Below, one piece after another: positions 1 through 10,719 of a stretch of DNA of 23,464 nucleotides. The notes beneath the pieces were generated by a model. It worked only from the letters and a program-made list of their open reading frames with translations. It made no database searches and was not told the DNA's origin. The position numbers were made by a program, and so were the translations under genes. The number at the start of each line of letters is the position of its first letter. Within the stretch, counting starts at the first letter, position 1. Location of the stretch: positions 1-23,464 of the forward strand of contig CAXNAA020000261.1 in assembly GCA_964200075.2 (NCBI GenBank), given 5' to 3'. This DNA comes from Sphacelaria rigidula (Eukaryota > Phaeophyceae > Sphacelariales).

Positions 1-43
1 TGGGGTTTTTTCTCTCTCATTGTGGTCTTGTCTGTGGTGTGGT

Positions 44-100
<57 letters not shown>
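44..100. repeat. 57-base poly(G) homopolymer
   Basis: An uninterrupted run of G, preceded by a G/T-rich stretch (gtggtgtggt). A run this long can form stacked G-quadruplexes and is hard to sequence, so its length is probably approximate. The glycine-rich ORFs that cross it are composition artefacts. It could be a real tract or an artefact near a contig end. Confidence 0.9.
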
Positions 101-101
<1 letters not shown>

Positions 102-2496
102 GCGGAATATTTTTGCCGAGTGAAAGAGACAGCGCCTACATGGAAACACGAAGGTCTGAGCCCACCGGGCGGTTCATCCTGCGCTGCCACGCACATGGCG
201 CGTCAAAATTGGTTGTGCAAATCCACGAACAGCATTACAAGTTGAGGCTTCGAGGTCACCATGACCGGGACCGTACCACCTGTGCCTGTATTATGACATC
301 TTATTCTTCTCGTTACACTTTCAACCTATCCCCGTCCTCGGTCCCCTTCCTCGGGACGAGTCTGCGGCCCCAAGGCATCAACTCATCTCTTCCCGGCATG
401 CACGTAGGTTTGCCGAGTCCGGCCATTGTGCTCAATACTCGAGCCTTTTGCTAGCAATAGCTGGGGCTGGTGCGTGAAACAAGGAGATGGGAACAGGAAG
501 TTCAACCCACCCGCATAATAATTCATCCAAATTTGCTGCACTCTTTTTGAAGCGAAGAAGAGTACAATTTACTGTTCACCCGGCCAATCGGCTGGTCATC
601 TACGCCGACGCTATTGCCATTTCTCCAACCCCGAGGGGACTACAGTATCAAGTTCGGATTCTCGAAGCAAGTGACATGAGGCTCATGGTGGGTAAACCAA
701 CTCCGTACATTGGTAAGATTCTATATTGCATTTCCTGGTCGGGCCTCACGATTGGCGCGGCTGTCCTTTTTACGTGAGCGTCTCAATTTTCATGATACTC
801 CGCTCTACAACGTAGCCATATCGTAAGATGCACTCGTGAGAGGGACCCTAGGTACCTCGGAGTGTCGACAGCTGTTGCATCACACACAGCGCTAACGCGT
901 CACTTTTCGGGTGACACGTGACATTCGCGAGAAGAAGCTGTTCACCCCAGTGGTTGGAGCCAACAGTTTGCGTGAAATCTCGAAATATTGATTACTCAAC
1001 AGTTCAGAGCAATCGCTTCTCTTCCGGGCACCGACGCCCAATCTGCATCAGCATACGGCCCGGACCGGGGCCATCGCATACACCAAAACAATTTCACGGC
1101 CAAGTATAACTTACAAAGTGCTGTTGATCAACTTCCACTAAGAGGTTGCGTGCGGAAGCGAATCAATATATTGAGCAAAAAAGCATACGTATATTTGATG
1201 CCCCGGAAACGCTTTCCATGTTAGCGCCAAACATGGAGCGGTGCCAAGGCATCAAAAGTATCAAGCCGAACCAAGGAGACGCAAATCATACTTACTTTCA
1301 TCGCCCCAAAGATGAAGACAACGAATGCAGTTTCAGGAACAAGAATAAGGACGGAGCACAAATCCAACTCGTACAAGACGATACCACCGCGAATGACAGA
1401 CCGACATAAATGACAACGTAGGACAAGAACATGGCAGCAACACTTTTTTTTTTTTTTCCCGTCTTCACGCTTCCAATTCTTTCCCTTCCCTTCCTCAGGA
1501 AGAATCCGTGATCTCAACGGATCAACCCAACATTCCTCGCATTGCGATAATCGCAAGAGTATACCTCGTACAATCAAGACGCTGATATCACACGTACCAC
1601 ACAACAATTTTCTCACACGCGGCAACTGCCCACTAAAATTCTACAACCCCTAACCGAGTGATAGTTGATGCAACCAAGGGCGGTACGACATCGACACGAC
1701 TTCCGAGCCATTCAAGCCTAGTTGCACGTGTAGGTCAATGGCGATGGATGAATCTCGATTCACATCACTGGAAAATCCCTCTAAACTTTTCCACGTGAGC
1801 CTCCAAGCCTACCAGTGAACCAGCTACTTCAATGAAGAGAAAGAAGGAAACAGCTAATGCGCACAGGCAACCCATACTCCACGTAAAATACCAACTCTCT
1901 CTTGGAGAGCTCAACTTTATGATATGCCTGTCAACAACACATATGTTACCCAAGTAGAAATCACACCTTAGTGGAACGCATTCCAAGAAAAGGGAGTAAA
2001 ATGGCGTCAACATGCGCATTTCCAATTACAACACAAAATTACTCACACACAGCATCATACACGCACCCCCACCGCAACTGTGGTCGGTAAGGAACGAACT
2101 AGTGGATGGAACTTTTTACACCAAGAGTAAGATAAAACATACGTGCCCTGTCAGAACAAAGCACTCAAGCCGCTCTGGCGTGCTCACAAATATACGGGCG
2201 GACATCGAAAGGCCAGTCCCATCTCCAGATGTCAGTTTTCTCCCCCAGCTTGATTGTCGCTGAATGGGTAACGGTGCCCTGCCGCCTCAAGTCTCATCAA
2301 CTCATCGTTAGACCTCGTCTTCTGATGAAAAAACAGAGACCTTGACAAAAAAATTCAGGCGGTAACCTTTTCCCCAACAGGTCTATCCCGACGAAACAGT
2401 TCCCGAAACCGTTTCCATGACTGAACAACGGTCTGGCGGGTTCTACACCAAGATGTTGGGTGGCCACCCTGCGTGATATTTACCATTACTTAATTT
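101..2496. other. No supportable gene; anonymous DNA
   Basis: I find no recognisable protein domain, RNA gene or mobile element here. The ORFs are short and overlap on opposite strands. One at 1146-1409 (+) lacks an ATG at its start, and the opposing ORF at 1221-1625 (-) runs through a 14-base T tract at 1444-1457. One small perfect hairpin lies at 1215-1237 (TCCATGTT, 7-base loop, AACATGGA). Near 2450-2475 about 20 bases resemble part of the gag gene further right, which is too short to interpret. Confidence 0.6.
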
Positions 2497-4145
2497 GTGA
2501 ACGAAACAGTGGCGGCTGTTCTGTCCGCTGATTACAGCTGTGCTGTCTGTACTGAGTGTACGGTACAGTTGCTGCTGCCGTTTGTGCTCACATGCATATA
2601 CTGCACAGCGGACAGCTATGCGTCACAGATGCCTTGTACTCTCGCTGCACCGTACACCGTGTGTACCACCTCAACTATGCTGCAGGGAGCTATACTCCTT
2701 ACGCAGCTAGTTGCACCGTTCAGGTGTTTTTGATAAAGACCTATTCCGACTAACTTGTATATGCTCGAAGACAGCATACTTTTTTCGACGAGATGGGCTG
2801 AAGAAACACCTCTCTAGGAAAATTCCCGATACCGGAGACCTTTCCTCTCGGCAAAGGGGCCATACGGAACAATTTCAAATGCATCACCTGGAACCCCCCC
2901 TGCCCCCCGAAGTTCTTCCGAAGATTTTTTTCGGACTCCCACAAGGAGACCGCTCGTCATGACAACTTTCCACATACCTACTTCAATAATCCACGTGAAC
3001 TCGCGCATGGTGTCAGGGAAAACATACTCCATATTTTCCTGCCAATCTGCACCATTCGATGACATTATCGGTACCATCTCGCTTGCGATGACATGCAAAC
3101 ACCTGTTCCCTCCATGGAACACATATAGCACCGAACCTCAGAAGTTGCTGCCGACCAAAGATGCCAGCACAGGACCTGTTGTGCGTGACGCTCTAGACAT
3201 CATTCATACGAAGCGCCGCGAATTAATATCTTTCCCAGAACTCCGGACCACGCTCCGGGTGATTCCCATGAAAGTTTCCAGGGTAAGGAGAGCGCAGCAG
3301 ATGATTGTAGGGCATCGAGTACCTGCTGATGGAGGGCATTTACGAGACACGTTCACGCACACAGTGGACCATCGACGGTTCCTGTGAAGTACAGATTTAA
3401 GCGTACAGCAGACGATCAAATGTAGCCGGATAGTTCCCAAGAAGTACTTCGAACGGACCAAATGCAGACTATCCTATAGCTATCGTGCGTCACTATTTGC
3501 GACTCTCTCTCGGATATGTCCCGAACACTGGTGAAGATTTGTAGGAAAATGGAGATGTATGCGCCCCGAAAAACTGTGTGTGTGCATTAGGCAGCGGGTA
3601 TGGACACACGTCACGCGGGGTCGGCGGGATGGCCACTTCCGCAGGAAGAGCGCTCGAGTGGGGGCATCGCGACAAACATCGGGAACTCTTACCCTTTGAA
3701 TAAACTGATGTCACCGTCAGCCTAAGGCTTGAGAGGCCTCCCGTCACTCAAGACATCGCAATGGAATGCCAGGTATGCAGGCGAACTGTCTCCATGACAC
3801 CCGTCAGGGCACTTCAACCATGTTGGGAACGGTGTGCGCGGTGACGTCGTCCCCTTCACCTAAAAAATATGAATCTTAGACGATATTTGGCAACCAACTC
3901 TGACGATCGAATATTCGGTGGTTCTCGAGGGTCGGTTCCCCGATGCATCATCGCTCACGCGGGGAAAGAGGCTGCACAGCTCTTGAGCGAACGGTATATA
4001 AAACCCTTTAGCCAAGCTTCCCAGGATACGCGGTATATGCTGAAGGAGTTGTGTGAACATGCCCCAAGCGGCAAACAAAGATCCACTTTGATCACGACAC
4101 CACATTTTTTGCTTGATCGCTACTTGTACAAAAACTGAAGTTCAC
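2497..4145. other. No supportable gene; CTGT/GTAC-rich start and two opposing weak ORFs
   Basis: The stretch 2510-2740 is rich in CTGT, CTGC and GTAC words, like the stretch at 6480-6640 on the other side of gag, but the two do not align as long terminal repeats. An ATG-started ORF of 142 codons runs 2959-3387 (+) and is overlapped by a 105-codon ORF at 2814-3131 (-). Neither has a domain I recognise. The part just beyond the gag stop (3860-4145) contains no protease or reverse transcriptase motif on the gag strand. Confidence 0.5.
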
Positions 4146-6389
4146 TCACGGTTGTTCAGCAGAGCCGCGAGAAGAGCTGTCATAGTTGTCTTCCCGGCCG
4201 GGCAAACATCCTCGCTGACCGCTGTCCCTTTCATGCTTTTTGCGCCGAATTTCCCGCAGCTCGATACTCCGCCTGCGGTTCTCTTTGCCAAACTGAGGAT
4301 GGTGGAAGCACTCATTTGTAGTGTGATTCTGGGGGTTCCTACACAGAGGTATTTCACAGCGTCCGTTATGGTGATCGCGAGGACGGCGCTGGGGAGGAGG
4401 ACCCTGTAGAGTCCGACGGCGACCACCACCGCGACTGCGATCACCCGAGTCGTCTAGCACCCGTTTCGGTGGTCGAGGGGTAGTATCATGGGTCGGTGTA
4501 GTTTTGCGATTGACCGAGTCATTTCGCACCCGTTTCACTGGCCGATGGTTGACACCCTGGGTCGGTGCAGTTTTTTCCTCACATTGTCGTGCACGTGACT
4601 CGTCGTCGTTCGGCGATGGGACTTTTTCAATGGCTTTATCGTATCGCTCATGGATCTCATTTTTTCCGGCCGCCGTCGAAGTCTTCCGGTCGCTTGACGA
4701 AGACTTTGTGGGAGAGTTTACGTCCAACGCAGCATCATCATTCGTTGACGGCGATTCGGTCGGGTCAGTGGCCTTCTTCAGTTTGGTCTTGGTGGAGCAG
4801 ATGTTGTCACTGCTGTCAGCAGCAGCTGCTTCGATCGTTTTCGCCCGACTGGCCGACACAATGACATCATTGACTTCGGCACGAGCAAGGCACTCCTCAA
4901 AATTAGTGCATGCAGGCTCGGCACGCTGCGCCCGGCGCAGGTGAGGAACGAGGCCTTTCTCGAAAATTCCTATCTGCAACACCTCCCACACTGATATCGC
5001 ACTCTTTTGGTGTTGCATTAGCCGGTTCAAGTGATGGTTTAAAGCCAACTGGCGTCCGGCATAGCTCCGGACCGATTCTCCGGGGGCTTGACGCATCGAT
5101 AGTAAGGCCATGCATGTGCGTGAGACACCTTCTGCCGGCAAGAAATTGTCCTCTAGAGCGTCGCACACTTCCTTCCAAGTCGACGGCGGGCGGACTCTTG
5201 TATCCGTCTCACTCCCCATCGGTGGAGCGGCTGACATGTCATCAGCATCAGGGTCGGTATCAGGCGGTACGGTGGGTTCCCACACGACACGTCCTTTCAT
5301 CAGCAAACGAAACCACTCTTTGGCGGGATCCTCCAGCACAAAAACAACGTCTCGCAAATGCGCGGTGTTGAGATCTTCCGCGGTGATCTCCGGCCTGTTC
5401 AATCCCACCTTCACGCACGCGCTGAACCCCCGCAGAGTATCCTTCAGAATCGAGGGATCTTTCCCACTGAACTTCGGCACGTCTCGGAGTCCTGGGGGTG
5501 TGTTGCGAACTTTGTGCTCTCGAATTGACGGCTTTTGAGCCATCGAAGCCGTCTTCGACGCCTGGGCAGCAGGTTGCCGGGCCATCTTACTCAGTGCGTC
5601 GAGTGCACAGATGCCTGCCTGGTCAAGGTCGCCGTCCTGTTCGAGTTTCTGCGAGACGAACCGCCGAAGTTGGCGTTCCAGGGCTGGTGATTGCGTTGAT
5701 GGTGATTGGGGCCCGGTAATCGCCGGTTCTATTGTGACAGCTGCTGCGGCTGCCGCTGCCGCCGGGGCGGGCATTGTAGCCGAGGACAGATGGCCTGAAC
5801 GTACGCCTACATTTGGAGAAATTGAAGAATTGAGACCGCCTTCAACAGGTGCAGGATTGCTTGCGCGTACAGACGGCAAGCCCTGGGCTGAAGCTTTACT
5901 ACGGTGCTGTGGTCGTTGTTCAACAACGCCGATTCTTCGCTGTACATCTTCAGATGTTGGCCACCCTGCGTCTTCCCCATGCATAGCTGAATACTCAACA
6001 ACAGACGGTAGGCTTGGTTGCCCGACCACCGTACCACTCACAATATTCGCGGGCTCGCCAGTGTCTATGCGCCTCTTTTCCTGACGGCTGGTGCGTGTAT
6101 TATCGGTGTCTGTTACGGGTTTGGAGGACACTACCCCTGAGACAGAATTTGCCTTGTTAGGAGGTACGCCACGGACTCTTCCGTCGCCGCTTTCAAACCC
6201 TCCATCATCAGACCGTTTGGGTGGGCTACAATCTTTTTGTTGGTTCTGATCCTCGCCGCTTTGCTGCCGCTTCTTCCCATCTCCTCCCATGTTGTCTGTT
6301 GTCTGACGCAATGTTTTTTTTTTTGTGTGTTGAGGTGGGTCGTGTTGCCTTGAACACATAATAAATAATAACCTTGTCGCGCGTAGCAT
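4146..6389 (-). CDS. Gag-like retrotransposon protein, 747 codons, without adjacent pol
   Basis: Seen: one open frame of 747 codons. The N-terminal third is hydrophilic and low in complexity, with an alanine tract near residues 208-217. A compact conserved-looking region spans about 305-510: it starts with KFSGKDP, continues with LEDPAKEWF, then TWKEVCDALEDNF and MRQAPGESVRSYAGRQ. This is the usual order in Ty3/gypsy-type retrotransposon Gag (capsid) domains. A zinc knuckle follows with C678, C683, H689 and C694 (C-x4-C-x5-H-x4-C), containing the HTTxEC pattern common in such Gags, and then a basic tail. Known: Gag packages element RNA into cytoplasmic particles. A likelier start is the ATG at 6290 (M34, good context: A at -3, G at +4), giving 714 residues. 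The stop lies inside GTGAGT, a donor-like sequence, so continuation by splicing is conceivable. No pol domain, LTR or primer site is seen nearby. It could be a non-autonomous element, a gag-only remnant or a co-opted gene. Confidence 0.85.
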   Translation of the reverse strand: MLRATRLLFIMCSRQHDPPQHTKKKTLRQTTDNMGGDGKKRQQSGEDQNQQKDCSPPKRSDDGGFESGDGRVRGVPPNKANSVSGVVSSKPVTDTDNTRTSRQEKRRIDTGEPANIVSGTVVGQPSLPSVVEYSAMHGEDAGWPTSEDVQRRIGVVEQRPQHRSKASAQGLPSVRASNPAPVEGGLNSSISPNVGVRSGHLSSATMPAPAAAAAAAAVTIEPAITGPQSPSTQSPALERQLRRFVSQKLEQDGDLDQAGICALDALSKMARQPAAQASKTASMAQKPSIREHKVRNTPPGLRDVPKFSGKDPSILKDTLRGFSACVKVGLNRPEITAEDLNTAHLRDVVFVLEDPAKEWFRLLMKGRVVWEPTVPPDTDPDADDMSAAPPMGSETDTRVRPPSTWKEVCDALEDNFLPAEGVSRTCMALLSMRQAPGESVRSYAGRQLALNHHLNRLMQHQKSAISVWEVLQIGIFEKGLVPHLRRAQRAEPACTNFEECLARAEVNDVIVSASRAKTIEAAAADSSDNICSTKTKLKKATDPTESPSTNDDAALDVNSPTKSSSSDRKTSTAAGKNEIHERYDKAIEKVPSPNDDESRARQCEEKTAPTQGVNHRPVKRVRNDSVNRKTTPTHDTTPRPPKRVLDDSGDRSRGGGRRRTLQGPPPQRRPRDHHNGRCEIPLCRNPQNHTTNECFHHPQFGKENRRRSIELREIRRKKHERDSGQRGCLPGREDNYDSSSRGSAEQP
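4447..4584 (-). repeat. Two 69-bp tandem units inside the gag C-terminal region
   Basis: Two adjacent units, beginning on the + strand at 4447 (gagtcgtctagcacccg) and 4516 (gagtcatttcgcacccg), diverge by substitutions but keep a 69-bp period. The period equals 23 codons, so the frame is preserved and the protein carries two copies of a basic segment at about residues 607-650 (RPVKRVRNDS and RPPKRVLDDS), just before the zinc knuckle. The basic KRV motif may bind nucleic acid or act as a nuclear localisation signal; that is inference. Confidence 0.75.
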
Positions 6390-7012
6390 TTTTATCCTTC
6401 ACTTTGTTAGCACGATCAAGGTCGACGACCACAACTTGGGATCTGTGCAGCGAAGTTTCTTCGCCATACTGATTCCTCCACCGCATGTCCACGCCTGCTG
6501 TGTGTGTATTTGTGTGTATATTTTCTGTAGGGATGTGTACAGATACCGTGCGCTGCTTTGCTGCGCTGTTCTGTCCTCTCTGTACTGTACCGTCTGTATA
6601 TTGTCTGTGCTGTACTCTACGAACATCACTTTCGTACCACATCTGAGGAGGTGAGAAAAAAACTGCGGACCAGTGCTGCTGCATCTTCCGGAGGAGGATG
6701 CCCTCTTGTCGCCGGCCTCTGAGGTACGTTGGGGGTTTTGGGTAAGCTTCCGAATCTTCTTAGTTGCGTGTCGTTTTCGAAGCCGTCATCATCGTTTGAC
6801 TCGGATGACTCGCTGATAAGCCATCGAGCACTGGAGGTTGCGAAATACGGGTTGACCCCATCATCTGTCCGCCCGTCGTCACATTTCCTTTTCTGATCGC
6901 GGGCGATGACAGCTTCACAGCTCTGTCACAGTCCATCACTTCACACTTCAAGTCCATCACCAAACCTTGTCCCCAGTACTCCGGAGGTTGCCATCGCAAA
7001 CCACAGCGATAT
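6390..7012. other. Region upstream of gag; possible promoter or leader, not resolved
   Basis: On the gag strand this is the 5' side, where an LTR or leader would lie. I see ACAG/GTAC-rich sequence (6480-6640), TATA-like words such as AATATACA, and a small perfect hairpin around 6450-6464 (GCGAAG/CTTCGC). I could not find a matching copy on the far side of gag or a convincing tRNA-primer site, so no LTR is called. A minus-strand ORF at 6760-7101 overlaps the ankyrin fragment and has no recognisable domain. Confidence 0.4.
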
Positions 7013-7384
7013 ATGCACCAGAATGAATGCTGTCGTCGTCTCTTCATTTTTCCGGTGACACATGCAGGCAGCAATGTCGGTACCAGAGAGGGGACTGACA
7101 TGCTACCATGTGATCACCGCCACGGCAAGATGGATCTGCATAAGCTGCAGAGAAATATCACTCGGGCGCTGTGCATGATCTGGCTTGAGGCCGGGGTCCA
7201 CGTTGATGCTCTTGACAGCGACGGTTGGGCATCCTTTCTTTGCTCAGCAAGTTATCCCCACCACTTCCTTCATAGTGGTATGAGGCGAGTGTTGAGACAC
7301 GAAACGGATGTATGCCCAAATAGGCTTATTATTATCGACACTTTTTTTCAGAGTTCTCGGACTCTGCGTTCAGGCAGTGTCTAA
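7013..7384 (+). pseudogene. Ankyrin-repeat protein fragment (probably decayed)
   Basis: An ATG-started frame of 123 codons. Residues about 41-72 resemble one ankyrin repeat: LH near residue 42, RNITRAL, then LEAGVHVDALDSDGW, which fits the consensus LLxxGADVxAxDxxGxTPLH. A weaker second unit may follow at residues 89-103 (RRVLRHETDVCPNR). Known: ankyrin repeats are about 33-residue helix-turn-helix protein-binding modules, normally several in tandem. Here the TPLH of the next repeat is lost (WASFLCSAS), the remainder is not repeat-like, and no further repeats are visible in any frame nearby. I infer a remnant or single exon of a larger ankyrin gene rather than a full gene. Chance resemblance is possible because only about 30 residues carry the match. 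Confidence 0.35.
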
Positions 7385-7465
7385 TCAAATTGTTTTGGTG
7401 TCAAAAACGTGCGGTCGAATCGAATTCGCTTGTTTCTGATTCGTCCACGCTACTAATTTTCTGAG

Positions 7466-7891
7466 ATGGTTGAGAACATAAATGTCGTGGACGTATCAGG
7501 CACGAGGAAATTTGATTCCATCGTACGGTTTCGAGTCAAAAACAATTTGATAAGACACGGCCTCAGACTTCTCCAAGGACGAAGCGGCTTGATTTTTCTC
7601 CGAAGCTTCATTTTTATACAAGTCCGGAAAATTCCGGAAATTCGGACTGTAACGCAGCTCCTCGGAGAGCTGCCCTTTCAATACGCCGTGGCGCTCGCAA
7701 GCATTCGAGAATCATCAGGTGACTTGCCAGTCTCGAGAATTTCGGACATCGGCGAAAAGACAGTGTCGATAACAAAGGGCACCATATCCTGCGCTTATTT
7801 CGACCAGGCAATGGCCGGTCTCCTGGTCAGATGTGGTGCTCGCGAGACTTGTGTCGGTAATGACCTTACAAGGAACTTGGAGGCAGCTTGA
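7466..7891 (+). CDS. Unidentified ORF, 141 codons
   Basis: An ATG-started frame just downstream of the ankyrin-like fragment on the same strand. I recognise no family. The C-terminal part contains AGLLVRCGAR, loosely like the LLxxGA part of an ankyrin repeat, so it could be a separated piece of the same gene, but this is weak. There is no signal peptide or membrane segment. The frame after its stop (about 8029-8142) also reads as a plausible hydrophilic segment (SMSESGKTQES). Coding status is uncertain. Confidence 0.2.
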   Translation: MVENINVVDVSGTRKFDSIVRFRVKNNLIRHGLRLLQGRSGLIFLRSFIFIQVRKIPEIRTVTQLLGELPFQYAVALASIRESSGDLPVSRISDIGEKTVSITKGTISCAYFDQAMAGLLVRCGARETCVGNDLTRNLEAA

Positions 7892-9186
7892 GCTTCGATG
7901 TGACTGCTGAGCTCAAGTTTCACGCTCATGCTGGCTCAAGAAGAAGCAAGCTTGCGCCGGCTTCTGTGGTGCGCTCCACCGGACGAAGCATTGCATCGGC
8001 GAGGCTGGATGCAGACAGCATGTCTGAGAGTGGCAAGACACAAGAGAGCGCAGTGGATGACGTCGATGTGATGCTGATCAAGCATGAAATGGATTGGCGA
8101 GCAAAGGAGGCTGCTGGTGGAGAGGCTGGCAGTGGTCCGTAAAGTACAGGTCAAGGTGGTGGACCGGAGCAGGATTACCTTTTCCGTCTTATCGCGAACT
8201 TTCTGTTGGAAGGTGAGACAGAGTTCACCTCTTGGCATAACATGTAGGCGGTATTCTGCAAGTTGCTCAATAACGAAGGAAAGTATGGGCAAAAATGAAG
8301 TGACCGAGACCCCCGCTAACGGCGAAGCAATGCCATGGCCGGGTGTGCGTGGGGGGATCGCGTTTACCTTGTGCCGTAATCCACGTCCACGAGCACTGTA
8401 CTGTTGGTTTCTTCGGCACTGGACACCGGCACCGAGTTCAGAGGTACGGGTCGCTATATAATGATTAAACTGAAATCAGCTATTTCTTGTTGTTTTCCAT
8501 GATCCTTGAACGTATTTAACCGGGATTATTGTGTTGGTGGACACACGTGCGCTACTCAAGCCTTATGTACCGCAGAGAGGTGAACATTTTTTTTTCCGTC
8601 CAGGCCCGGTGTGAGTTTCATTTCCCTCCGCCATCTCGCTACAGCCCAGGACCGTACTGTATAGTATATCGACGGTATTCTGACAAGCACCATGTCATCA
8701 TGAAGCAAGCTTACGCATATACCTTCGAAAGGGGGCGGTGCTGTAGCACACGGAATCACACACGCTGGAGAGATACATGCTTACGTTGGCGGTACGATGT
8801 CCGGTGTGTAGCGTGCTTGGTCGTCTTCGCCATTCCATCTCTAAATAATTTCTGTCGCGGTACGGACTGAATCTTTACCGCAAGATGCGCCAACCCTGGG
8901 CATTGCGTGAGTACTGTGTGATAGCGCCGATCAACACGAGCGATCCAGAACAGAAGCACGACGGCCAACAATAGGGAGCCAGCAGCATTGCTGCCGATGT
9001 AGTCCTTTTCTCGGGATTGTGCCGTCCGGGAGCATGAAACGACGCACAACGACGACGATGGCACCGTCTTATCTCATGCCCCGTATCCAAAGCCGTGCAG
9101 GATACAGGAGGAGCAAGCTAAGCGCAAGTGGAGACCGTAACGCCAACCGCGACTACCGCAACCATACTGCAGGCACGACGACCCTC

Positions 9187-9222
9187 ATAGCGAACGTTGG
9201 TTACATCGCGAACGTTGGGTAC
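9187..9222. repeat. 18-bp direct tandem duplication
   Basis: Two adjacent copies containing gCGAACGTTGG, followed by ttacat and gtacac, with an 18-bp period. Each copy centres on the palindrome AACGTT. It is a short local duplication with no evident function. Confidence 0.6.
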
Positions 9223-9374
9223 ACCAACCCGTACACAGAAAGACAAAGCACCATTTGTGGGGCCGTTGTTGTTCTGGTTATCATCTCTCCGCAGCACGGT
9301 CCTGTACTGCGGCTGCGGGCTGCAGAAGGCCGGTAAACACAAGCATGACGAAGTCTATGCTAAACTCAAGTCTG

Positions 9375-9430
9375 CGTAAAAAAATGCGTTACGCAGGGAT
9401 TGATAATAATTTCAATTAAATAATTTGAAA
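9375..9430. repeat. AT-rich island with two small inverted repeats
   Basis: The first is GCGTAA ... TTACGC. The second is AATTTCAA ... TTGAAATT around a TTAAATAA spacer, and a TATATAA word follows near 9440. The island is clearly richer in A/T than its surroundings. It could act as a DNA-unwinding or matrix-attachment-like site or a core promoter, but no adjacent gene supports a role. Confidence 0.4.
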
Positions 9431-10334
9431 TTAGACTGCGGTATATAATTTGACCCGTACCTATGAACCCACCGCCTGGACACCCCTGCAGTGACGAGTT
9501 CTATTTTTTTTTTCGGATTCAGGTATGGTTGACATCTTCAGCGTTCGGGATTCGCAGACCCGCGCACGAGCCGAAGAGCTTGACTTGGTTTCCATGGTTG
9601 ATCATTCAGGTGCCTCTCGTATACACCAGTACGTCAGTACATGCAAACGCGTGCAGAACAATTGTAGTACGATCCCAGGCAGGGGTCTCCCTGACCCGTA
9701 CAGCAGTACACGCACCATGATCGAAACACAGCAACAGGTTTACACGCCGCTTGTGACAGTCAACACTACTTGCAAGCACCGCTCTCTTGTTGTGACGGTT
9801 ATGCTTGAAGGCCCCGTGGTACGTACTCATGTGCCGCAGCTGACAAGTGGTCCAAATGAAACCCCGCTTGATGGGAAACACTCGCTTTTTTCGATTTTTT
9901 TTTAATTATGTCGAAACGTGCCCACGCTGCTAGGTTGTGCCATCGACTCCTCCATGCTTGGCACGACCTCAGTGCAAACAGACCAGACGAGCACAACTGA
10001 CATTTGAGGCCTAGTTTCCGCTGTCAAAGGCACAAATCACTTGTATCAAAGGGGAGGGCAGTACTGCGCCGTACAATGAAAACGGAATGCCCGCTTCATA
10101 TTTATGGCTGCCCGCGCTCGGCCCGCATACAAAAATCATTGTACTTTTGGACGGAAACTTTGCTTGTGCATTTCTCGACCATGGGCAAAGGTACTGCCAT
10201 GAAACTTGGTGCAGTAGTTGGGACACAGCACAGGCAGTATGTGCACTGGAGAGCAGCTCATTTCGGCCAGCGAGCATATTAAACTAGGCGAATATCGATA
10301 TACCGTCTATACGCCCTCATAGATTCTGTGTACT

Positions 10335-10376
10335 GTGAGTGAAAGCACATGTGGACGTGGTGCACTCACGTCCACA
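10335..10376. repeat. Overlapping alternative hairpins
   Basis: TGTGGACGTG (10350-10359) pairs perfectly with CACGTCCACA (10367-10376) across a 7-base loop. GTGAGTG (10335-10341) can alternatively pair with CACTCAC in the loop and right arm, so the two structures exclude each other. No poly-T or gene end adjoins it, so a terminator or riboswitch is not claimed. Confidence 0.5.
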
Positions 10377-10488
10377 CCATAATCACCTGGGAGGGTACAG
10401 GGCTGGCAAATAAATATAGATCAGTACTGGCACACCCTCTGGGTAATGACAATCTGGACAAGGAGACATTCCGATATCTTCTGTAGAG

Positions 10489-10719
10489 ATGCTCAGCGCG
10501 AGAGTACACGCGCTATCGCCGCTGCAAGGCGCTGAAACTTCGGTCATATGTAAATCACAATCAACAAAGCCCATGACTCTGGATCTGAGGTTGGGCGCTG
10601 CAACAGTGCGCGAGGAGATGAAGAGAGCTCAGATTCTGTCCCGAAATGATTTTTTTTTGGCGCAGGACTGGGAGGTGATAGTTGAACAACCACATGACTC
10701 GCAGCATGAGCTCATTTGA
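10489..10719 (+). CDS. Small unidentified ORF, 76 codons
   Basis: An ATG-started frame with G/C-leaning third positions and a plausible helical segment (LGAATVREEMKRAQILSRND). No homologous family is recognised. It may be the tail of a larger frame, since the reading frame stays open for about 15 codons upstream. The opposite strand is also open over part of it (10383-10574), so which strand codes, if either, is unclear. Confidence 0.25.
   Translation: MLSARVHALSPLQGAETSVICKSQSTKPMTLDLRLGAATVREEMKRAQILSRNDFFLAQDWEVIVEQPHDSQHELI

Larger units (their letters stand above)
7892..10488. other. No supportable gene; short ORFs, T tracts and small palindromes
   Basis: Many ORFs of 60-125 codons overlap on both strands; none shows a domain or clear codon preference. 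T tracts of 8-10 occur near 8586, 9505 and 9890. The identifiable structures (9187-9222, 9375-9430 and 10335-10376) are listed separately. I see no RNA gene. Confidence 0.5.

Noticed and set aside
20-454. Glycine-rich 144-codon ORF
   Set aside because: Its length depends on the poly(G) run; the rest has no recognisable protein character.
2440-2480. Possible second fragment of gag (AGATGTTGG...GGCCACCCTGCGT)
   Set aside because: Only about 20 bases match the gag region near 5953; there is no extended similarity and no frame continuity.
2814-3387. Opposing ORFs (142 codons plus, 105 codons minus)
   Set aside because: Neither shows a domain or consistent codon bias, and both cannot easily be real. 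They are kept only as a note.
6480-6640. LTR partner of the CTGT-rich stretch at 2510-2740
   Set aside because: The stretches share word composition but do not align as direct repeats, and no TG...CA ends or primer site were found.
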